Part shown: one piece after another, positions 22,250 to 32,514 of the stretch | Numbering within the stretch: position 1 is the first letter of the stretch | How the letters are laid out: each line of letters starts with the position of its first letter | Origin: Thioalkalivibrio sp. ALJ12 | Lineage (GTDB): Bacteria > Pseudomonadota > Gammaproteobacteria > Ectothiorhodospirales > Ectothiorhodospiraceae | NCBI RefSeq assembly: GCF_000378305.1 | Contig: NZ_KB899538.1 | Coordinates: 1,210,001 to 1,274,000, forward strand | Reading direction: 5' to 3' | Length of the DNA stretch: 64,000 nucleotides | Position numbers and translations under genes: made by a program | The notes under the pieces: model-generated | What the model saw: the letters and a program-made list of their open reading frames with translations, nothing else | The model's database searches: none | What the model was told of the DNA's origin: nothing

Positions 22250-22278
22250 TTGATTTGCACCGGGTGCGCCGGTAACAT
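22250..22278 (+). promoter_or_regulatory. Candidate sigma-70 promoter of tpiA-secG
   Basis: TTGATT (22250-22255), 17 bases, then TAACAT (22273-22278), placed about 75 bases before the tpiA ATG in the 183-bp gap after glmM. The spacer contains the palindrome gcaccgggtgc. Confidence 0.5.
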
Positions 22279-22354
22279 CCCGCCGCTCTAATCATCATGA
22301 TCGGACTCCGTGTATCCGCACGGATCCGACCGTTCTCGCAGGAGGAAGATCCGC

Positions 22355-23122
22355 ATGCGCAAGCCGCTGGTCGCCGGTAACTGGAAGATGAACGGTTCGC
22401 GCGAAGCGAACCGCGCCCTCCTGTCGGCCCTGAAGGGCAGTCTGGGTGACCTGCAGGGTGTCGACGTTGCGGTGTGTCCGCCCGCCGTCTACCTGGCCGA
22501 GATCGCCGAGACCCTGTCGGGTAGCGTGATCGAGGTCGGTGCGCAGGATTGCTCTGACCAGGAAAAGGGCGCGTATACCGGCGAGCTGGCCGGCTCCATG
22601 CTGGCTGAGGCGGGCTGCCGTTACGTGATCGTTGGCCACTCCGAGCGGCGCGAGCGCCAGAACGAGACCAGCGAATGGGTGGCGGCCAAGTTCATCGCCG
22701 CCCAGGCCGCTGGCCTGACGCCGATCCTGTGTGTTGGCGAGCAGAAGAGTGACCGCGAAGGCGGGCGCACCGAATCCGTGGTGGCCGAGCAGCTGGATGC
22801 GGTGCTGGATGCCGCCGGCGTCGAGACCTTCGATCGCGCCGTGATCGCCTACGAGCCCGTCTGGGCAATCGGAACCGGCCTGACCGCCACGCCCGATCAG
22901 GCGCAGGAAGTGCACGCCTTTATCCGCAACCGAGTGGCGGGCCGCGACCCGCGTGTCGCTGCGGATCTGCGTATCCTCTACGGCGGCAGCATGAAGGCGG
23001 ACAACGCCGCGGGCCTGCTGGCGCTGGAAGACATCGACGGCGGGCTGATTGGTGGCGCCTCGCTGGACGCCGATGCCTTTACCGCGATCGCCCGTGCGGC
23101 GGCCGAGCGGGTCGCGGCATGA
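22355..23122 (+). CDS. tpiA: Triosephosphate isomerase
   Basis: TpiA interconverts dihydroxyacetone phosphate and glyceraldehyde-3-phosphate. The 255-residue TIM barrel shows the substrate lysine in NWKMNG (K11), electrophilic His95 in IVGHSERR, catalytic Glu167 in AYEPVWAIGTG, and the phosphate loop YGGSMK. The ATG at 22355 follows ggagga by 8 bases; an in-frame ATG at 22310 is upstream of that ribosome-binding site and is not favoured. The stop overlaps the secG start (ATGA). tpiA-secG pairing is common in gammaproteobacteria where tpiA has moved next to secG. Confidence 0.97.
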   Translation: MRKPLVAGNWKMNGSREANRALLSALKGSLGDLQGVDVAVCPPAVYLAEIAETLSGSVIEVGAQDCSDQEKGAYTGELAGSMLAEAGCRYVIVGHSERRERQNETSEWVAAKFIAAQAAGLTPILCVGEQKSDREGGRTESVVAEQLDAVLDAAGVETFDRAVIAYEPVWAIGTGLTATPDQAQEVHAFIRNRVAGRDPRVAADLRILYGGSMKADNAAGLLALEDIDGGLIGGASLDADAFTAIARAAAERVAA

Positions 23123-23499
23123 TCTACGGGTTGCTCCTGGTCGTTCAGGTCTCGGTCTCGATCGCCCTGATCGCCCTCGTGTTGATGCAGCATGGCAAGG
23201 GTGCCGACGCGGGGGCGGCCTTTGGCAGTGGTGCGTCCGCGACCGTGTTCGGTGCGCGCGGGTCGGCCAATTTTCTGAGCCGCTCGACCGCGTTTCTGGC
23301 TGTTGTGTTCTTCGTGAACAGCTTGACGCTGGCCTATCTCGCCTCCTCGACGCCTCAGGCCGAAAGCCTGATGGATCAGCTCGAAGCGGAAGAGATGCGC
23401 GAGGAGGGTGATATTCCGGAAGGCATTCCCGGTACAGTACCCCGGGATGACGAATCGGATGCCCCGGCCTCCGACCGCCCGGCCGACGTACCTGAATAG
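23119..23499 (+). CDS. secG: Preprotein translocase subunit SecG
   Basis: The 126-residue protein has two membrane helices (about 3-22 and 52-72) joined by the SecG hallmark loop LMQHGKGADAGAAFGSGASATVFGARG (quoted in pieces: QHGKGADAGAAFG, then GASATVFG). It is the auxiliary subunit of the SecYEG channel in the inner membrane. The C-terminal about 45 residues are acidic and unstructured, which is variable in the family. It overlaps tpiA by four bases and is followed by tRNA-Leu after 26 bp, probably on the same transcript. Confidence 0.95.
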   Translation: MIYGLLLVVQVSVSIALIALVLMQHGKGADAGAAFGSGASATVFGARGSANFLSRSTAFLAVVFFVNSLTLAYLASSTPQAESLMDQLEAEEMREEGDIPEGIPGTVPRDDESDAPASDRPADVPE

Positions 23500-23525
23500 G
23501 CCGGCGACCGCGGCCTCTTAGACAG

Positions 23526-23610
23526 GCAGATGTGGTGGAATTGGTAGACACGCTATCTTGAGGGGGTAGTGGCGAAAGCCGTGTGGGTTCGAGTCCCACC
23601 ATCTGCACCA
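23526..23610 (+). tRNA. leuU: tRNA-Leu (anticodon GAG)
   Basis: This class II tRNA of 85 bases has acceptor gcagatg paired with catctgc, discriminator A and encoded CCA. The anticodon stem ctatc/ggtag encloses ttgaggg, giving anticodon GAG. Placement directly after secG is the same as leuU in E. coli. Confidence 0.96.
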
Positions 23611-23694
23611 TTTCGAAGGCCCCTGGCGACGTTCGAGAATCGGCGTCAGGAGTCAAAACAAAATAAAATCAGTAACTTATAAAATTACAAATAC

Positions 23695-23724
23695 TTGACA
23701 CCGTTTTCACGGTTCACCTAGACT
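23695..23724 (+). promoter_or_regulatory. Sigma-70 promoter of the nuo operon
   Basis: A perfect -35 TTGACA (23695-23700) is followed after 18 bases by TAGACT (23719-23724). The preceding 40 bases are strongly AT-rich (aaaataaaatc..ttataaaattacaaat), resembling an UP element. It implies a 5' leader of roughly 140 bases before nuoA, which includes a small hairpin ccgccc/gggcgg near the ribosome-binding site. Confidence 0.7.
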
Positions 23725-23874
23725 CCGTGCCCGGTATGCGCCCTTGCCTCGTCCATCGAGGTGGCCACCAACCGGTGCATTCAACCAGCAACGCTAGAAC
23801 GGCTCGCGGACGCGCCGGATCCACGCGGCACCCTGCGAACCGACCCGCCCGAGGGCGGTGTACGGGAGAGAGAC

Positions 23875-24231
23875 ATGCTGGAAGGTTATCTACCCATCCT
23901 GCTGTTCATCGCAGTGGGGATCGTGATCGGCATCGTGCCGCTGGTGGTCGGGATGGCCGTCGGGCCGCGCAAGCCCGACGCCGCGAAGAATTCGCCATAC
24001 GAGTGCGGCTTTGAGGCCTTCGAGGACTCGCGGCTGAAGTTCGATGTGCGCTTCTACCTGGTCGCGATCCTCTTCATCATCTTCGATCTCGAGATCGCAT
24101 TTCTCTTCCCGTGGGCGGTATCGCTGGATGCCATTGGCCTGTTCGGGCTTCTTGCGATGGCCGTGTTTTTGCTCATTCTGGTCGTCGGATTCATTTATGA
24201 GTGGAAGAAGGGGGCGCTGGAATGGGAATAG
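23875..24231 (+). CDS. nuoA: NADH:quinone oxidoreductase subunit A
   Basis: The 118-residue membrane subunit has three helices and the conserved loop [12 protein letters not shown], followed by [17 protein letters not shown], the NuoA/ND3 signature that lines the quinone-site region. I chose ATG 23875 with gggagag upstream; an in-frame ATG at 23761 lies far upstream in the leader and gives an unlike extension. It is the first gene of the complete nuoA-N operon. Its last ten bases overlap nuoB. Confidence 0.97.
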   Translation: MLEGYLPILLFIAVGIVIGIVPLVVGMAVGPRKPDAAKNSPYECGFEAFEDSRLKFDVRFYLVAILFIIFDLEIAFLFPWAVSLDAIGLFGLLAMAVFLLILVVGFIYEWKKGALEWE

Positions 24232-24698
24232 AAGGCGTTCTTGAAAAGGGCTTCGTCACCACCTCGGCTGACAAGCTCATCAACTGGGCCCGTACCGGCT
24301 CCCTGTGGCCGATGACCTTCGGGCTCGCCTGCTGTGCGGTCGAGATGATGCACGCCGGTGCCGCGCGCTATGACCTCGACCGCTTCGGGATCATCTTCCG
24401 GCCCAGCCCGCGCCAGTCCGACGTGATGATCGTCGCCGGCACGCTGGTCAACAAGATGGCGCCGGCGCTGCGCAAGGTGTACGACCAGATGCCCGAGCCG
24501 CGCTGGGTGATCTCCATGGGCTCCTGCGCCAATGGCGGCGGCTACTACCACTACTCCTATGCCGTGGTGCGCGGGTGCGACCGCATCGTGCCGGTGGATG
24601 TCTACGTGCCGGGCTGTCCGCCCACGGCCGAGGCACTGCTCTACGGCATCATCCAGCTGCAGAACAAGATCCGGCGCACGAACACCATCGCGCGCTGA
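24222..24698 (+). CDS. nuoB: NADH:quinone oxidoreductase subunit B
   Basis: NuoB (158 residues) holds the terminal N2 [4Fe-4S] cluster. Its ligands are visible as the tandem cysteines C37-C38 ([10 protein letters not shown]), C102 ([10 protein letters not shown]) and C132 ([13 protein letters not shown]). It sits at the junction of the peripheral and membrane arms. The ATG at 24222 overlaps the end of nuoA by ten bases, with gaagaaggggg as ribosome-binding site. Confidence 0.97.
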   Translation: MGIEGVLEKGFVTTSADKLINWARTGSLWPMTFGLACCAVEMMHAGAARYDLDRFGIIFRPSPRQSDVMIVAGTLVNKMAPALRKVYDQMPEPRWVISMGSCANGGGYYHYSYAVVRGCDRIVPVDVYVPGCPPTAEALLYGIIQLQNKIRRTNTIAR

Positions 24699-24715
24699 CG
24701 CACCCGGGGTTTCAG

Positions 24716-25435
24716 ATGGCTGAACAAGACAACTGGATCGACGCCCTGCGGGCGGAACTGGGCGACGCCCTGGAGACGGTCACCGAGGCCTATGACGAGG
24801 TCACGGTCGATATCCGGCCGGAGTCCTGGCGCGAGGCCGCCGAGAAGCTGCGCGACGCGTTCGGCTTCGAGATGCTGATCGACCTGTGTGGAGTGGACTA
24901 TCTCGAATACGGCCAGGACGAGTGGGGCACGGAGTCCGCGACCAACACGGGTTTCTCCCGCGGGGTCGAGGCGGCCACCTCCGGGCGCTTCACGTTCGAC
25001 GACGCGCCGGAAGACAGCCTCTGGGACGGGCCACGCTTCACCGTGGCCGTGCAACTGCTGTCGATCCAGCACAATCGTCGCCTGCGTATGCGCGCCTGGC
25101 TGGCCGATGACGAATTCCCCGAGATCGAGTCGCTGGTGGAGGTCTGGGCCTCGGCCAACTGGTTCGAGCGCGAGGCCTTCGACCTGTTCGGGATCCTGTT
25201 CTCCGGGCACCCGGACCTGCGCCGCATCCTCACGGACTACGGCTTCGTCGGTCATCCGTTCCGCAAGGACTTCCCGCTGGTCGGTCATGTGGAGATGCGC
25301 TACGACGCCGAACAGGCGCGCGTGGTGTACCAGCCGGTGACCATCGAGCCGCGTGTGCTGGTGCCCAAGGTGATCCGCGACGACCATCGCTACAGCGAGG
25401 GCGAGAAGCCAGGCGAAGGAGCCGAGAATGCCTGA
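24716..25435 (+). CDS. nuoC: NADH:quinone oxidoreductase subunit C
   Basis: This is a stand-alone NuoC of 239 residues (not fused to NuoD as in E. coli), ending the conserved core with [24 protein letters not shown]. It belongs to the connecting module of complex I. The middle section (about residues 62-105) includes a Thr/Ser/Gly/Asp-rich stretch ([17 protein letters not shown]) that makes it somewhat longer than the about 200-residue forms. It overlaps nuoD by eight bases. Confidence 0.95.
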   Translation: MAEQDNWIDALRAELGDALETVTEAYDEVTVDIRPESWREAAEKLRDAFGFEMLIDLCGVDYLEYGQDEWGTESATNTGFSRGVEAATSGRFTFDDAPEDSLWDGPRFTVAVQLLSIQHNRRLRMRAWLADDEFPEIESLVEVWASANWFEREAFDLFGILFSGHPDLRRILTDYGFVGHPFRKDFPLVGHVEMRYDAEQARVVYQPVTIEPRVLVPKVIRDDHRYSEGEKPGEGAENA

Positions 25436-26681
25436 GATTCGCAACTTCACCCTGAACTTCGGGCCGCAGCATCCGTCCGCCCACGGCGTGCTGCGCCTGG
25501 TGCTGGAGATGGATGGCGAGGTCGTGCAGCGCGCCGACCCGCATATCGGCCTTCTTCACCGCGGGACCGAGAAGCTCGCCGAGAGCAAGCCGTACAACCA
25601 GTCTATCGGCTACATGGACCGCCTCGACTACGTGTCGATGATGGCCAACGAGCACGGCTACGTGCTGGCGATGGAAAAGCTGCTCCAGATCGAGGCCCCG
25701 CTGCGGGCACAGTACATCCGGGTAATGTTCGACGAGATTACCCGCATCCTGAATCACCTGATGTGGCTGGGCGCCCACGCGCTGGATATCGGCGCGATGG
25801 CGGTGTTCCTGTATGCCTTCCGCGAGCGCGAGGACCTGATGGACTGCTACGAGGCGGTCTCGGGTGCGCGCATGCACGCGACCTATTACCGTCCGGGTGG
25901 GGTCGCGCGCGACCTGCCGGGGACCATGCCGCAGTACCAGCCGTCCTCCTGGAAATCTCAGGAAGTGGTGGACGACCTGAACAAGGTTCGCCAGGGCTCG
26001 CTGCTGGACTTCATCGAGGCCTTTACCGAGCGCTTCCCGGGCTGCGTGGACGAGTACGAGACCCTCCTGACCGACAACCGTATCTGGAAACAGCGCACTG
26101 TGGGCATCGGCGTGGTCGATCCCGAACGTGCCATGCAGCTGGGCTTTACCGGCCCGATGCTGCGCGGCTCCGGCATCGAGTGGGACCTGCGCAAGAAGCA
26201 GCCCTACGAGGTCTATGACCGCCTCGACTTCGATATCCCGGTGGGCGTCAACGGCGACTGCTACGACCGCTACCTGGTGCGGATCGAGGAGATGCGCCAG
26301 TCCAACCGCATCATCCGCCAGTGTGTGGACTGGCTGCGCCAGAATCCGGGTCCGGTGCTGCTCGAGGATCACAAGATCACCCCGCCGAAGCGCGAGGAGA
26401 TGAAGGCCGACATGGAGGCCCTGATCCACCACTTCAAGCTGTTCACCGAGGGGATGTGCCTGCCGGAAGGCGAGGCCTATGCCGCGGTCGAGCATCCGAA
26501 GGGCGAGTTCGGCGTGTATCTGGTCTCGGATGGTTCCAACAAGCCCTATCGCCTGAAGGTCCGTCCGCCGGGCTTTGTGCACCTGTCCGCGCTGGACGAG
26601 ATGGCGCGTGGCCACATGCTGGCCGACGTGGTCGCGATCATCGGGACCCAGGACATCGTATTCGGGGAGATCGACCGCTGA
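25428..26681 (+). CDS. nuoD: NADH:quinone oxidoreductase subunit D
   Basis: NuoD (417 residues, 49-kDa homologue) forms the quinone-binding cavity with NuoB. The N-terminal [22 protein letters not shown] and the following [13 protein letters not shown] are diagnostic, and the C-terminus has the expected DIVFGEIDR. It starts inside the end of nuoC and its TGA overlaps the nuoE ATG (TGATG), indicating tight coupling. Confidence 0.97.
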   Translation: MPEIRNFTLNFGPQHPSAHGVLRLVLEMDGEVVQRADPHIGLLHRGTEKLAESKPYNQSIGYMDRLDYVSMMANEHGYVLAMEKLLQIEAPLRAQYIRVMFDEITRILNHLMWLGAHALDIGAMAVFLYAFREREDLMDCYEAVSGARMHATYYRPGGVARDLPGTMPQYQPSSWKSQEVVDDLNKVRQGSLLDFIEAFTERFPGCVDEYETLLTDNRIWKQRTVGIGVVDPERAMQLGFTGPMLRGSGIEWDLRKKQPYEVYDRLDFDIPVGVNGDCYDRYLVRIEEMRQSNRIIRQCVDWLRQNPGPVLLEDHKITPPKREEMKADMEALIHHFKLFTEGMCLPEGEAYAAVEHPKGEFGVYLVSDGSNKPYRLKVRPPGFVHLSALDEMARGHMLADVVAIIGTQDIVFGEIDR

Positions 26682-27211
26682 TGGCTGCCGAACAGAAAAC
26701 CGTCGCCTTCCACAAGCCCGCCGGCAAGAAGGTGGAGCTCAGCCACCACGAGCGCGAAGAGATCGACGCCTGGGTGGCGCGCTATCCGGACGACCAGAAG
26801 CGCTCCGCGGTTCTCGGCGCCCTGCGCGCAGTGCAGCACGAGGACGGCTATCTCTCTACCGCGAAGATGGACGCCGTGGCCGAGTACCTCGGCCTGCCGG
26901 CGATCGCGGTGTACGAGGTCGGCTCGTTCTACTCGATGTACGAGCTGGAGCCGGTTGGGAAGCACACCATCATGGTGTGCAACAACATCTCCTGCATGCT
27001 GCGCGGCTCGGAACAGATCATCGAGCACCTGGAGAATCGTCTCGGCATCAAGCTCGGCGAGAGCACGCCGGACGGCAAGTTCTACCTGAAGATGGAAGAG
27101 GAGTGCCTGGCGGCCTGCTGTGGTGCCCCGATGATGCAGGTAGACCACGTCTACTACGAGAATCTCACCCCCGAGAAGGTGGACGAGATTCTTGACGGTC
27201 TGGAGAAGTAG
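26681..27211 (+). CDS. nuoE: NADH:quinone oxidoreductase subunit E
   Basis: The 176-residue thioredoxin-like [2Fe-2S] subunit (cluster N1a) has ligands in VCNNISCML (C-x4-C) and CLAACCGAP (C-x3-C). It partners NuoF at the NADH-oxidising tip. The ATG at 26681 shares one base with the nuoD stop. An N-terminal tail of about 20 residues precedes the first helix. Confidence 0.96.
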   Translation: MAAEQKTVAFHKPAGKKVELSHHEREEIDAWVARYPDDQKRSAVLGALRAVQHEDGYLSTAKMDAVAEYLGLPAIAVYEVGSFYSMYELEPVGKHTIMVCNNISCMLRGSEQIIEHLENRLGIKLGESTPDGKFYLKMEEECLAACCGAPMMQVDHVYYENLTPEKVDEILDGLEK

Positions 27212-27212
27212 C

Positions 27213-28493
27213 ATGGCCAACCAGATCTGCTTTGCGACCCGCTACCTGGACGACCCTGCCTCGCTCGAGACCTACAAGAGCGTCGGCGGCTACCAGGCGC
27301 TGGAGAAGGTCTACAAGGGCAAGATGGCCCCCGAGGACGTGATCGAGGAGGTCAAGGCCTCCAACCTGCGCGGCCGCGGCGGGGCGGGCTTCCCGACCGG
27401 GCTCAAGTGGTCGTTCATGCCGCGCAACACCCCGGGCCAGAAGTACATCGTCTGCAACTCGGACGAATCCGAGCCGGGCACCTGCAAGGACCGCGAGATC
27501 CTGATGTACAACCCGCATGCCCTGATCGAGGGCATGGCGATCGCCGGCTACGCGATCGGCGCGACCGTGGGCTACAACTACATGCGCGGCGAGTTCATGG
27601 ACGAGGTGAACACGCGCTTTACGGCAGCCCTGAAAGAGGCCTACGACGCCGGTTATCTCGGTAAGGACATCTTCGGTTCCGGGGTCGATTTCGATCTCCA
27701 CCCGTCACTGGGCGCCGGCGCCTACATCTGCGGCGAGGAGACGGCGCTGCTGGAGTCGCTGGAAGGCAAGAAGGGCCAGCCGCGCTTCAAGCCGCCGTTC
27801 CCGGCCAACTACGGCCTGTACGGCAAGCCGACCACGATCAACAACACCGAGTCACTGGCCTCGATCCCGGCGATCATCCGCAACGGCGGGCAGTGGTTCG
27901 CCGATCTGGGGGTGCCCAAGTCCGGTGGCGAGAAGCTGTTCTCCGTCTCCGGACACGTGAACAAGCCCGGGAACTACGAGATCCCGCTGGGCACGCCTTT
28001 CAAGGACCTCCTGGAGATGGCCGGTGGCGTGCTCAACGGGCGCAAGCTGAAGGCCGTGATCCCCGGCGGATCGTCGGTTCCGGTGGTCCCGGGCGATGTG
28101 ATGCTGAAGGCCAACATGGACTTCGACTCGATCGCCCAGGCCGGGTCCATGCTGGGCTCCGGCGCGGTGATCGTGATGGATGAGACCGCCGACATGGTCA
28201 AGGCCCTGCAGCGCATCTCGCGCTTCTACTTCTCCGAGTCCTGCGGCCAGTGCACGCCCTGCCGCGAGGGGACCGGCTGGCTCTATCGCATGCTGACCCG
28301 CATCGTGGAAGGGCAGGGCCGTCCCGAGGATCTGGAGCGCCTGGACGACGTGGCCAGCAAGATCGAGGGGCATACCATCTGCGCCCTGGGCGATGCAGCG
28401 GCGATGCCGGTGCGCAGCTTCATCAAGCACTTCCGCCACGAATTCGAATACTACATCCAGCACGGTCGGAGCCCGGTGGCAGACGCCGCCTGA
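27213..28493 (+). CDS. nuoF: NADH:quinone oxidoreductase subunit F
   Basis: NuoF (426 residues) oxidises NADH. The FMN/NADH-binding glycine loop [12 protein letters not shown] lies near residue 60 and the second motif [19 protein letters not shown] follows. The N3 [4Fe-4S] ligands are in [13 protein letters not shown] with a downstream Cys in [13 protein letters not shown] 27213 lies one base after the nuoE stop. An in-frame ATG at 27192 inside nuoE would add only seven residues. Confidence 0.97.
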   Translation: MANQICFATRYLDDPASLETYKSVGGYQALEKVYKGKMAPEDVIEEVKASNLRGRGGAGFPTGLKWSFMPRNTPGQKYIVCNSDESEPGTCKDREILMYNPHALIEGMAIAGYAIGATVGYNYMRGEFMDEVNTRFTAALKEAYDAGYLGKDIFGSGVDFDLHPSLGAGAYICGEETALLESLEGKKGQPRFKPPFPANYGLYGKPTTINNTESLASIPAIIRNGGQWFADLGVPKSGGEKLFSVSGHVNKPGNYEIPLGTPFKDLLEMAGGVLNGRKLKAVIPGGSSVPVVPGDVMLKANMDFDSIAQAGSMLGSGAVIVMDETADMVKALQRISRFYFSESCGQCTPCREGTGWLYRMLTRIVEGQGRPEDLERLDDVASKIEGHTICALGDAAAMPVRSFIKHFRHEFEYYIQHGRSPVADAA

Positions 28494-28525
28494 CGCCCCC
28501 CGCGCATCCGCAGCAGGAATCGAGC

Positions 28526-30922
28526 ATGAGTCAGGATCAGAAGCAGGATCTGGTCAGCATCGAGATTGACGGCCGCACGATCGAGGCGCCCAAGGGCTCC
28601 ATGCTGATCGACGTGGCGGACGATGCCGATATCCGCATTCCGCGGTTTTGCTACCACAAGAAGCTGTCGGTGGCGGCGAACTGCCGTATGTGCCTGGTCG
28701 AGGTGGAGAAGGCACCCAAGCCGCTGCCCGCCTGCGCGACCCCGGTCATGGACGGGATGAAGGTCTACACCCAGTCTCCACTGGCGTTGCGCGCGCAGAA
28801 GGGGACCATGGAGTTCCTGCTGATCAACCATCCACTGGACTGCCCGATCTGCGATCAGGGTGGTGAGTGCGAGCTGCAGGACGTGGCCATGGGCTACGGC
28901 GACAGTGTGTCCAAGTACACCGAAGCCAAGCGCGTGGTGAAGGACAAGGATATCGGTCCGCTGATCGAGACCGAGATGACCCGCTGCATCCATTGCACCC
29001 GCTGCGTGCGCTTTGGCGAGGAGATCGCCGGCGTGCGCGAACTGGGCGCGACCGGGCGTGGCGAGCATATGCGCATCGGCACCTACGTAGAGAAGACCGT
29101 GGCCCACGAACTGTCGGGCAACGTGATCGACCTGTGCCCGGTTGGCGCGCTGACCGCCAAGCCGTCGCGCTACACCGCGCGTGCCTGGGAGCTGTCGCAG
29201 GCCGCGACCATCGCCCCGCACGACGCGGTCGGTTCCAACCTCCACCTGCATACCCACGACGGGCGCGCAATGCGCGTGGTCCCGCGCGACAACGAGGCGG
29301 TCAACGAGACCTGGATCTCCGACCGCGACCGTTTCAGCTACACCGGCCTGTACGCCGAGGATCGCCTGACCCGCCCGCGCATGAAGGTGGACGGCCAGTG
29401 GCAGGACGTCTCCTGGGAGACCGCGCTGAGTTATGTCGTCGAGGGCCTGAAGGAGACTGCCCCCGACCGCATCGGTGCGCTGCTGTCGCCGTCGCTGTCG
29501 GTGGAAGAACACTACCTGGCGCAGAAGGTCCTGCGCGGCATGGGCGTCACCGATATCGATCATCGGCTGGACCAGGTGGATTTCTCCGACGAGGCGGCCG
29601 CGCCGCTGTTCCCGTACCTGGGCGCGGCCATTAGCGATCTGGATACGGCCGATGCCGTGCTGCTGGTGGGCTGCAATCCGCGCCGCGAACAGCCGCTGCT
29701 CGCCCATCGCCTGCGCAAGGCGGCCTCGCGCGGGGCGCGGGTCAGCCTGATCAATGACATGCTGCTGGATCTGACCTATCCGGTTCAGGCCCAGCTGGTC
29801 GGCCACGAGCGCGATCAGGTCATGGCCCTGGCGGGTGTGGCCGGGCAACTGGCCGCCGCCGGCAAGTCGCTGCCCAAGAAGCTGGAAAAGGTCGTCAAGG
29901 CCGCCGAGGCCGATGACGCCGATACGCGGGCCGCGTTCGAACACATTGCCAAGTCGCTGCTGGATGCCGAGCAGGGCCATGTCCTGCTGGGCCAGGTCGC
30001 GATCCACGGGCCGGCCTTTGCGACCCTGCGCGCCCTGGCCGGCTGGATCGCCAAGCACACCGACGCCCGTCTGGGATACCTGCCGGCCGGCGCCAGTGCC
30101 GCGGGTGCCTGGCTGGCCGGCGTGCTGCCGCACCGCGGCCCGGCCGGGGCCGAAGTCGAGGTCGCCGGCCGGAACGCGGCCGAGATGCTGGCCGAGGGTC
30201 GGGATGCCTTCGTGGTCGCCGGTATCGAACCCGGGCGTGACGGGGCCGATCCGGTTGCGCTGCGCGCCGCGCTCGAGAAAGCCGGCTTCGTGGTCGCACT
30301 GAGCGCCTATGCCAATACGGATCTGGAAGCCGTGGCCGATGTACTGCTCCCGGTTGCCACCAGCTTCGAGAACTCCGGGACCTTCGTGAACGCCGAGGGC
30401 CGTTGGCAGAGCTACCGTGCCGCGGCCCGCGCGCAGGAAGACACTCGCCCCGGCTGGAAGGTCTGGCGCGTGCTCGGGAATCTGCTGGAACAGCGCGGCA
30501 TGGACTATCTCGACTCGCGCGCGGTGCGTGACGAGCTGAAGGGCCTGCTGGCGGATGCCAATTTCGATACTGCGGTCAACATGAACAAGGCGCAGATTTC
30601 CATTCCGGAGCCGGCGCAGGGCGACCTGTATCGCGTACAGGCGGCCGGGCTCTACAGCACGGATGCTCTCGTGCGCCGTGCCGAGCCACTGCAGACCAGC
30701 CCCGAGGGCCAGCTGGCCGAGTGCGTAATCGTGCATCCCGAATCCGCCGGCGGGCTTGATACCGGCTCGCGCGTGAAACTGCGTCAGGCCGGCGCCGAGA
30801 CGGAGCTGACCCTGATCCTGGACGACGCCGTGCCGGTAGGCCTGGCGGTGACCTTTGCGGGCTCGACGGCCATGGGCCGGTTGGGCGCCCCGAACGCCAC
30901 GGTCACGCTCGCGCGTGCCTGA
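28526..30922 (+). CDS. nuoG: NADH:quinone oxidoreductase subunit G
   Basis: NuoG (798 residues) carries several iron-sulfur clusters. The N-terminal ferredoxin-like domain binds [2Fe-2S] (FCYHKKLSVAANCRMCLVEV), then the His/Cys-ligated cluster motif HPLDCPICDQGGECELQD and a further CIHCTRCVRF set. The large C-terminal region resembles molybdopterin oxidoreductases but serves structurally in complex I. The segment from about 430 onward is Ala-rich and less conserved, as usual. ATG 28526 is preceded by caggaatcgagc. Confidence 0.95.
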   Translation: MSQDQKQDLVSIEIDGRTIEAPKGSMLIDVADDADIRIPRFCYHKKLSVAANCRMCLVEVEKAPKPLPACATPVMDGMKVYTQSPLALRAQKGTMEFLLINHPLDCPICDQGGECELQDVAMGYGDSVSKYTEAKRVVKDKDIGPLIETEMTRCIHCTRCVRFGEEIAGVRELGATGRGEHMRIGTYVEKTVAHELSGNVIDLCPVGALTAKPSRYTARAWELSQAATIAPHDAVGSNLHLHTHDGRAMRVVPRDNEAVNETWISDRDRFSYTGLYAEDRLTRPRMKVDGQWQDVSWETALSYVVEGLKETAPDRIGALLSPSLSVEEHYLAQKVLRGMGVTDIDHRLDQVDFSDEAAAPLFPYLGAAISDLDTADAVLLVGCNPRREQPLLAHRLRKAASRGARVSLINDMLLDLTYPVQAQLVGHERDQVMALAGVAGQLAAAGKSLPKKLEKVVKAAEADDADTRAAFEHIAKSLLDAEQGHVLLGQVAIHGPAFATLRALAGWIAKHTDARLGYLPAGASAAGAWLAGVLPHRGPAGAEVEVAGRNAAEMLAEGRDAFVVAGIEPGRDGADPVALRAALEKAGFVVALSAYANTDLEAVADVLLPVATSFENSGTFVNAEGRWQSYRAAARAQEDTRPGWKVWRVLGNLLEQRGMDYLDSRAVRDELKGLLADANFDTAVNMNKAQISIPEPAQGDLYRVQAAGLYSTDALVRRAEPLQTSPEGQLAECVIVHPESAGGLDTGSRVKLRQAGAETELTLILDDAVPVGLAVTFAGSTAMGRLGAPNATVTLARA

Positions 30923-30935
30923 GGGAACGTAAGAC

Positions 30936-32000
30936 ATGTTCGACTGGATGATGAACCTCTACAGCAGCCTGCCGACGGTGATGCAGATCCTGATCGGCAT
31001 TCAGCTGATCGTGATCCCGCTGATGCTGGCCGTGGCCTACACGACCTTCGCCGAACGCAAGGTGATCGGCTATGCGCATGTGCGCGTCGGGCCGAACCGG
31101 GTCGGGCCGCGCGGCTGGCTGCAGCCGATCGCGGATGCGCTGAAGCTGCTGACCAAGGAGGTCATCCTCCCGACCAATGCCAACCGCTTCCTGTTTCTGA
31201 GTGCCCCGGTGCTGACCATCGCCCCGGCGCTGGCCGCCTGGGCGGTAATCCCGTTCTTCGATGGCGGGGCGCTGGCCAACGTCAATGCCGGGCTGCTGTA
31301 CCTGCTGGCGCTGACCTCGCTCGGCGTATACGGGATCATCATCGCCGGCTGGGCCTCGAACTCGAAGTATGCGCTGCTGGGGTCGCTGCGTTCGGCCGCG
31401 CAGCTGGTCTCCTACGAAATCGCGATGGGTTTTGCCCTGGTCGGCGTGCTGATGGCTGCCGGCACGCTGAACGTGGGCGGCATCATCGAGGCGCAGTCGG
31501 GCAGCATGTACCACTGGTTCCTGCTGCCGCTGCTGCCGCTGTTCTTTGTGTATTTCATCTCCGGGATTGCCGAGACCAACCGCGCGCCGTTCGACGTGGC
31601 CGAGGGCGAATCCGAGATCGTCGCGGGTTTCCACGTCGAGTACTCGGGCATGGCGTTCGCCGTGTTCTTCCTGGCCGAATACGCGAACATGATCCTGATC
31701 TCGGCCCTGACCGCGATCCTGTTCCTCGGCGGCTGGCTGTCGCCCTTCCAGGGCATCCTGCCGCAAGCGGCCTTTGACCTGCCGGTCATCGGTGCGCTGC
31801 TGGATCATGGCATCCACTGGTTCTTGTTCAAGACGGCGGTGTTCCTGTTCGCCTTCTTGTGGTTCCGTGCCACTTTCCCGCGCTATCGCTATGACCAGAT
31901 CATGCGTCTTGGCTGGAAGGTGCTGATCCCGGTGACCATCCTCTGGCTGTTTGTCGAGGGCGTGCTGGTCGCGTTCAACGTCGGCCCGTGGTTCGCCTGA
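30936..32000 (+). CDS. nuoH: NADH:quinone oxidoreductase subunit H
   Basis: NuoH (354 residues) is the ND1 homologue with eight membrane helices. It contacts the quinone-entry channel. Signature loops are [38 protein letters not shown] and [20 protein letters not shown]. It begins 13 bp after nuoG and is followed by nuoI after 10 bp. Confidence 0.97.
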   Translation: MFDWMMNLYSSLPTVMQILIGIQLIVIPLMLAVAYTTFAERKVIGYAHVRVGPNRVGPRGWLQPIADALKLLTKEVILPTNANRFLFLSAPVLTIAPALAAWAVIPFFDGGALANVNAGLLYLLALTSLGVYGIIIAGWASNSKYALLGSLRSAAQLVSYEIAMGFALVGVLMAAGTLNVGGIIEAQSGSMYHWFLLPLLPLFFVYFISGIAETNRAPFDVAEGESEIVAGFHVEYSGMAFAVFFLAEYANMILISALTAILFLGGWLSPFQGILPQAAFDLPVIGALLDHGIHWFLFKTAVFLFAFLWFRATFPRYRYDQIMRLGWKVLIPVTILWLFVEGVLVAFNVGPWFA

Positions 32001-32010
32001 GGAGTTCGTG

Positions 32011-32499
32011 ATGAAAGCGTTCCGCCGATACCTGAAGAGTTTTCTGTTCTTTGAACTGCTGCTGGGGTTGCGCCTGACCGGGCGTTACCTGCTGAGCCGC
32101 AAGTTCACCGTGCAGTACCCGGACGAGAAGACCCCGATGTCGCCGCGTTTCCGCGGGCTGCATGCGCTGCGCCGCTACCCGAACGGCGAGGAGCGCTGCA
32201 TTGCCTGCAAACTGTGCGAGGCGGTCTGCCCGGCGCTGGCGATTACGATCGACTCCGAGGAGCGCGCGGACGGCACGCGCCGCACGACGCGCTACGACAT
32301 CGACCTGTTCAAGTGCATCTTCTGCGGCTTCTGCGAAGAGGCCTGTCCGGTGGATTCCATCGTCGAGACGCACATCTTCGAGTACCACTTCGAGAACCGG
32401 GGCGAGCAGATCATGACCAAGGACAAGCTCCTGGCCATTGGTGACCGCTTCGAGAAAGAGATCGCCGAGGCCCGTGCGATCGACGCCCCGTACCGGTAA
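32011..32499 (+). CDS. nuoI: NADH:quinone oxidoreductase subunit I
   Basis: NuoI (162 residues) is the 8Fe ferredoxin-like subunit relaying electrons to N2 through clusters N6a and N6b. The two ligand sets are [12 protein letters not shown] and [12 protein letters not shown]. An amphipathic N-terminal helix (about residues 1-30) should lie along the membrane. ATG 32011 is preceded by gaggag. The residue pattern and length match NuoI of proteobacteria. Confidence 0.97.
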   Translation: MKAFRRYLKSFLFFELLLGLRLTGRYLLSRKFTVQYPDEKTPMSPRFRGLHALRRYPNGEERCIACKLCEAVCPALAITIDSEERADGTRRTTRYDIDLFKCIFCGFCEEACPVDSIVETHIFEYHFENRGEQIMTKDKLLAIGDRFEKEIAEARAIDAPYR

Positions 32500-32514
32500 C
32501 GCAGGGACCGCCCC

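Noticed and set aside
22295-23656. Minus-strand frame covering tRNA-Leu (VQMVGLEPTRLSP-type peptide)
   Set aside because: It is a translation of antisense tRNA-Leu and tpiA/secG sequence.
28451-30937. Long antisense open frame within nuoG
   Set aside because: nuoG shows intact Fe-S motifs on the plus strand; the antisense frame has no domain.
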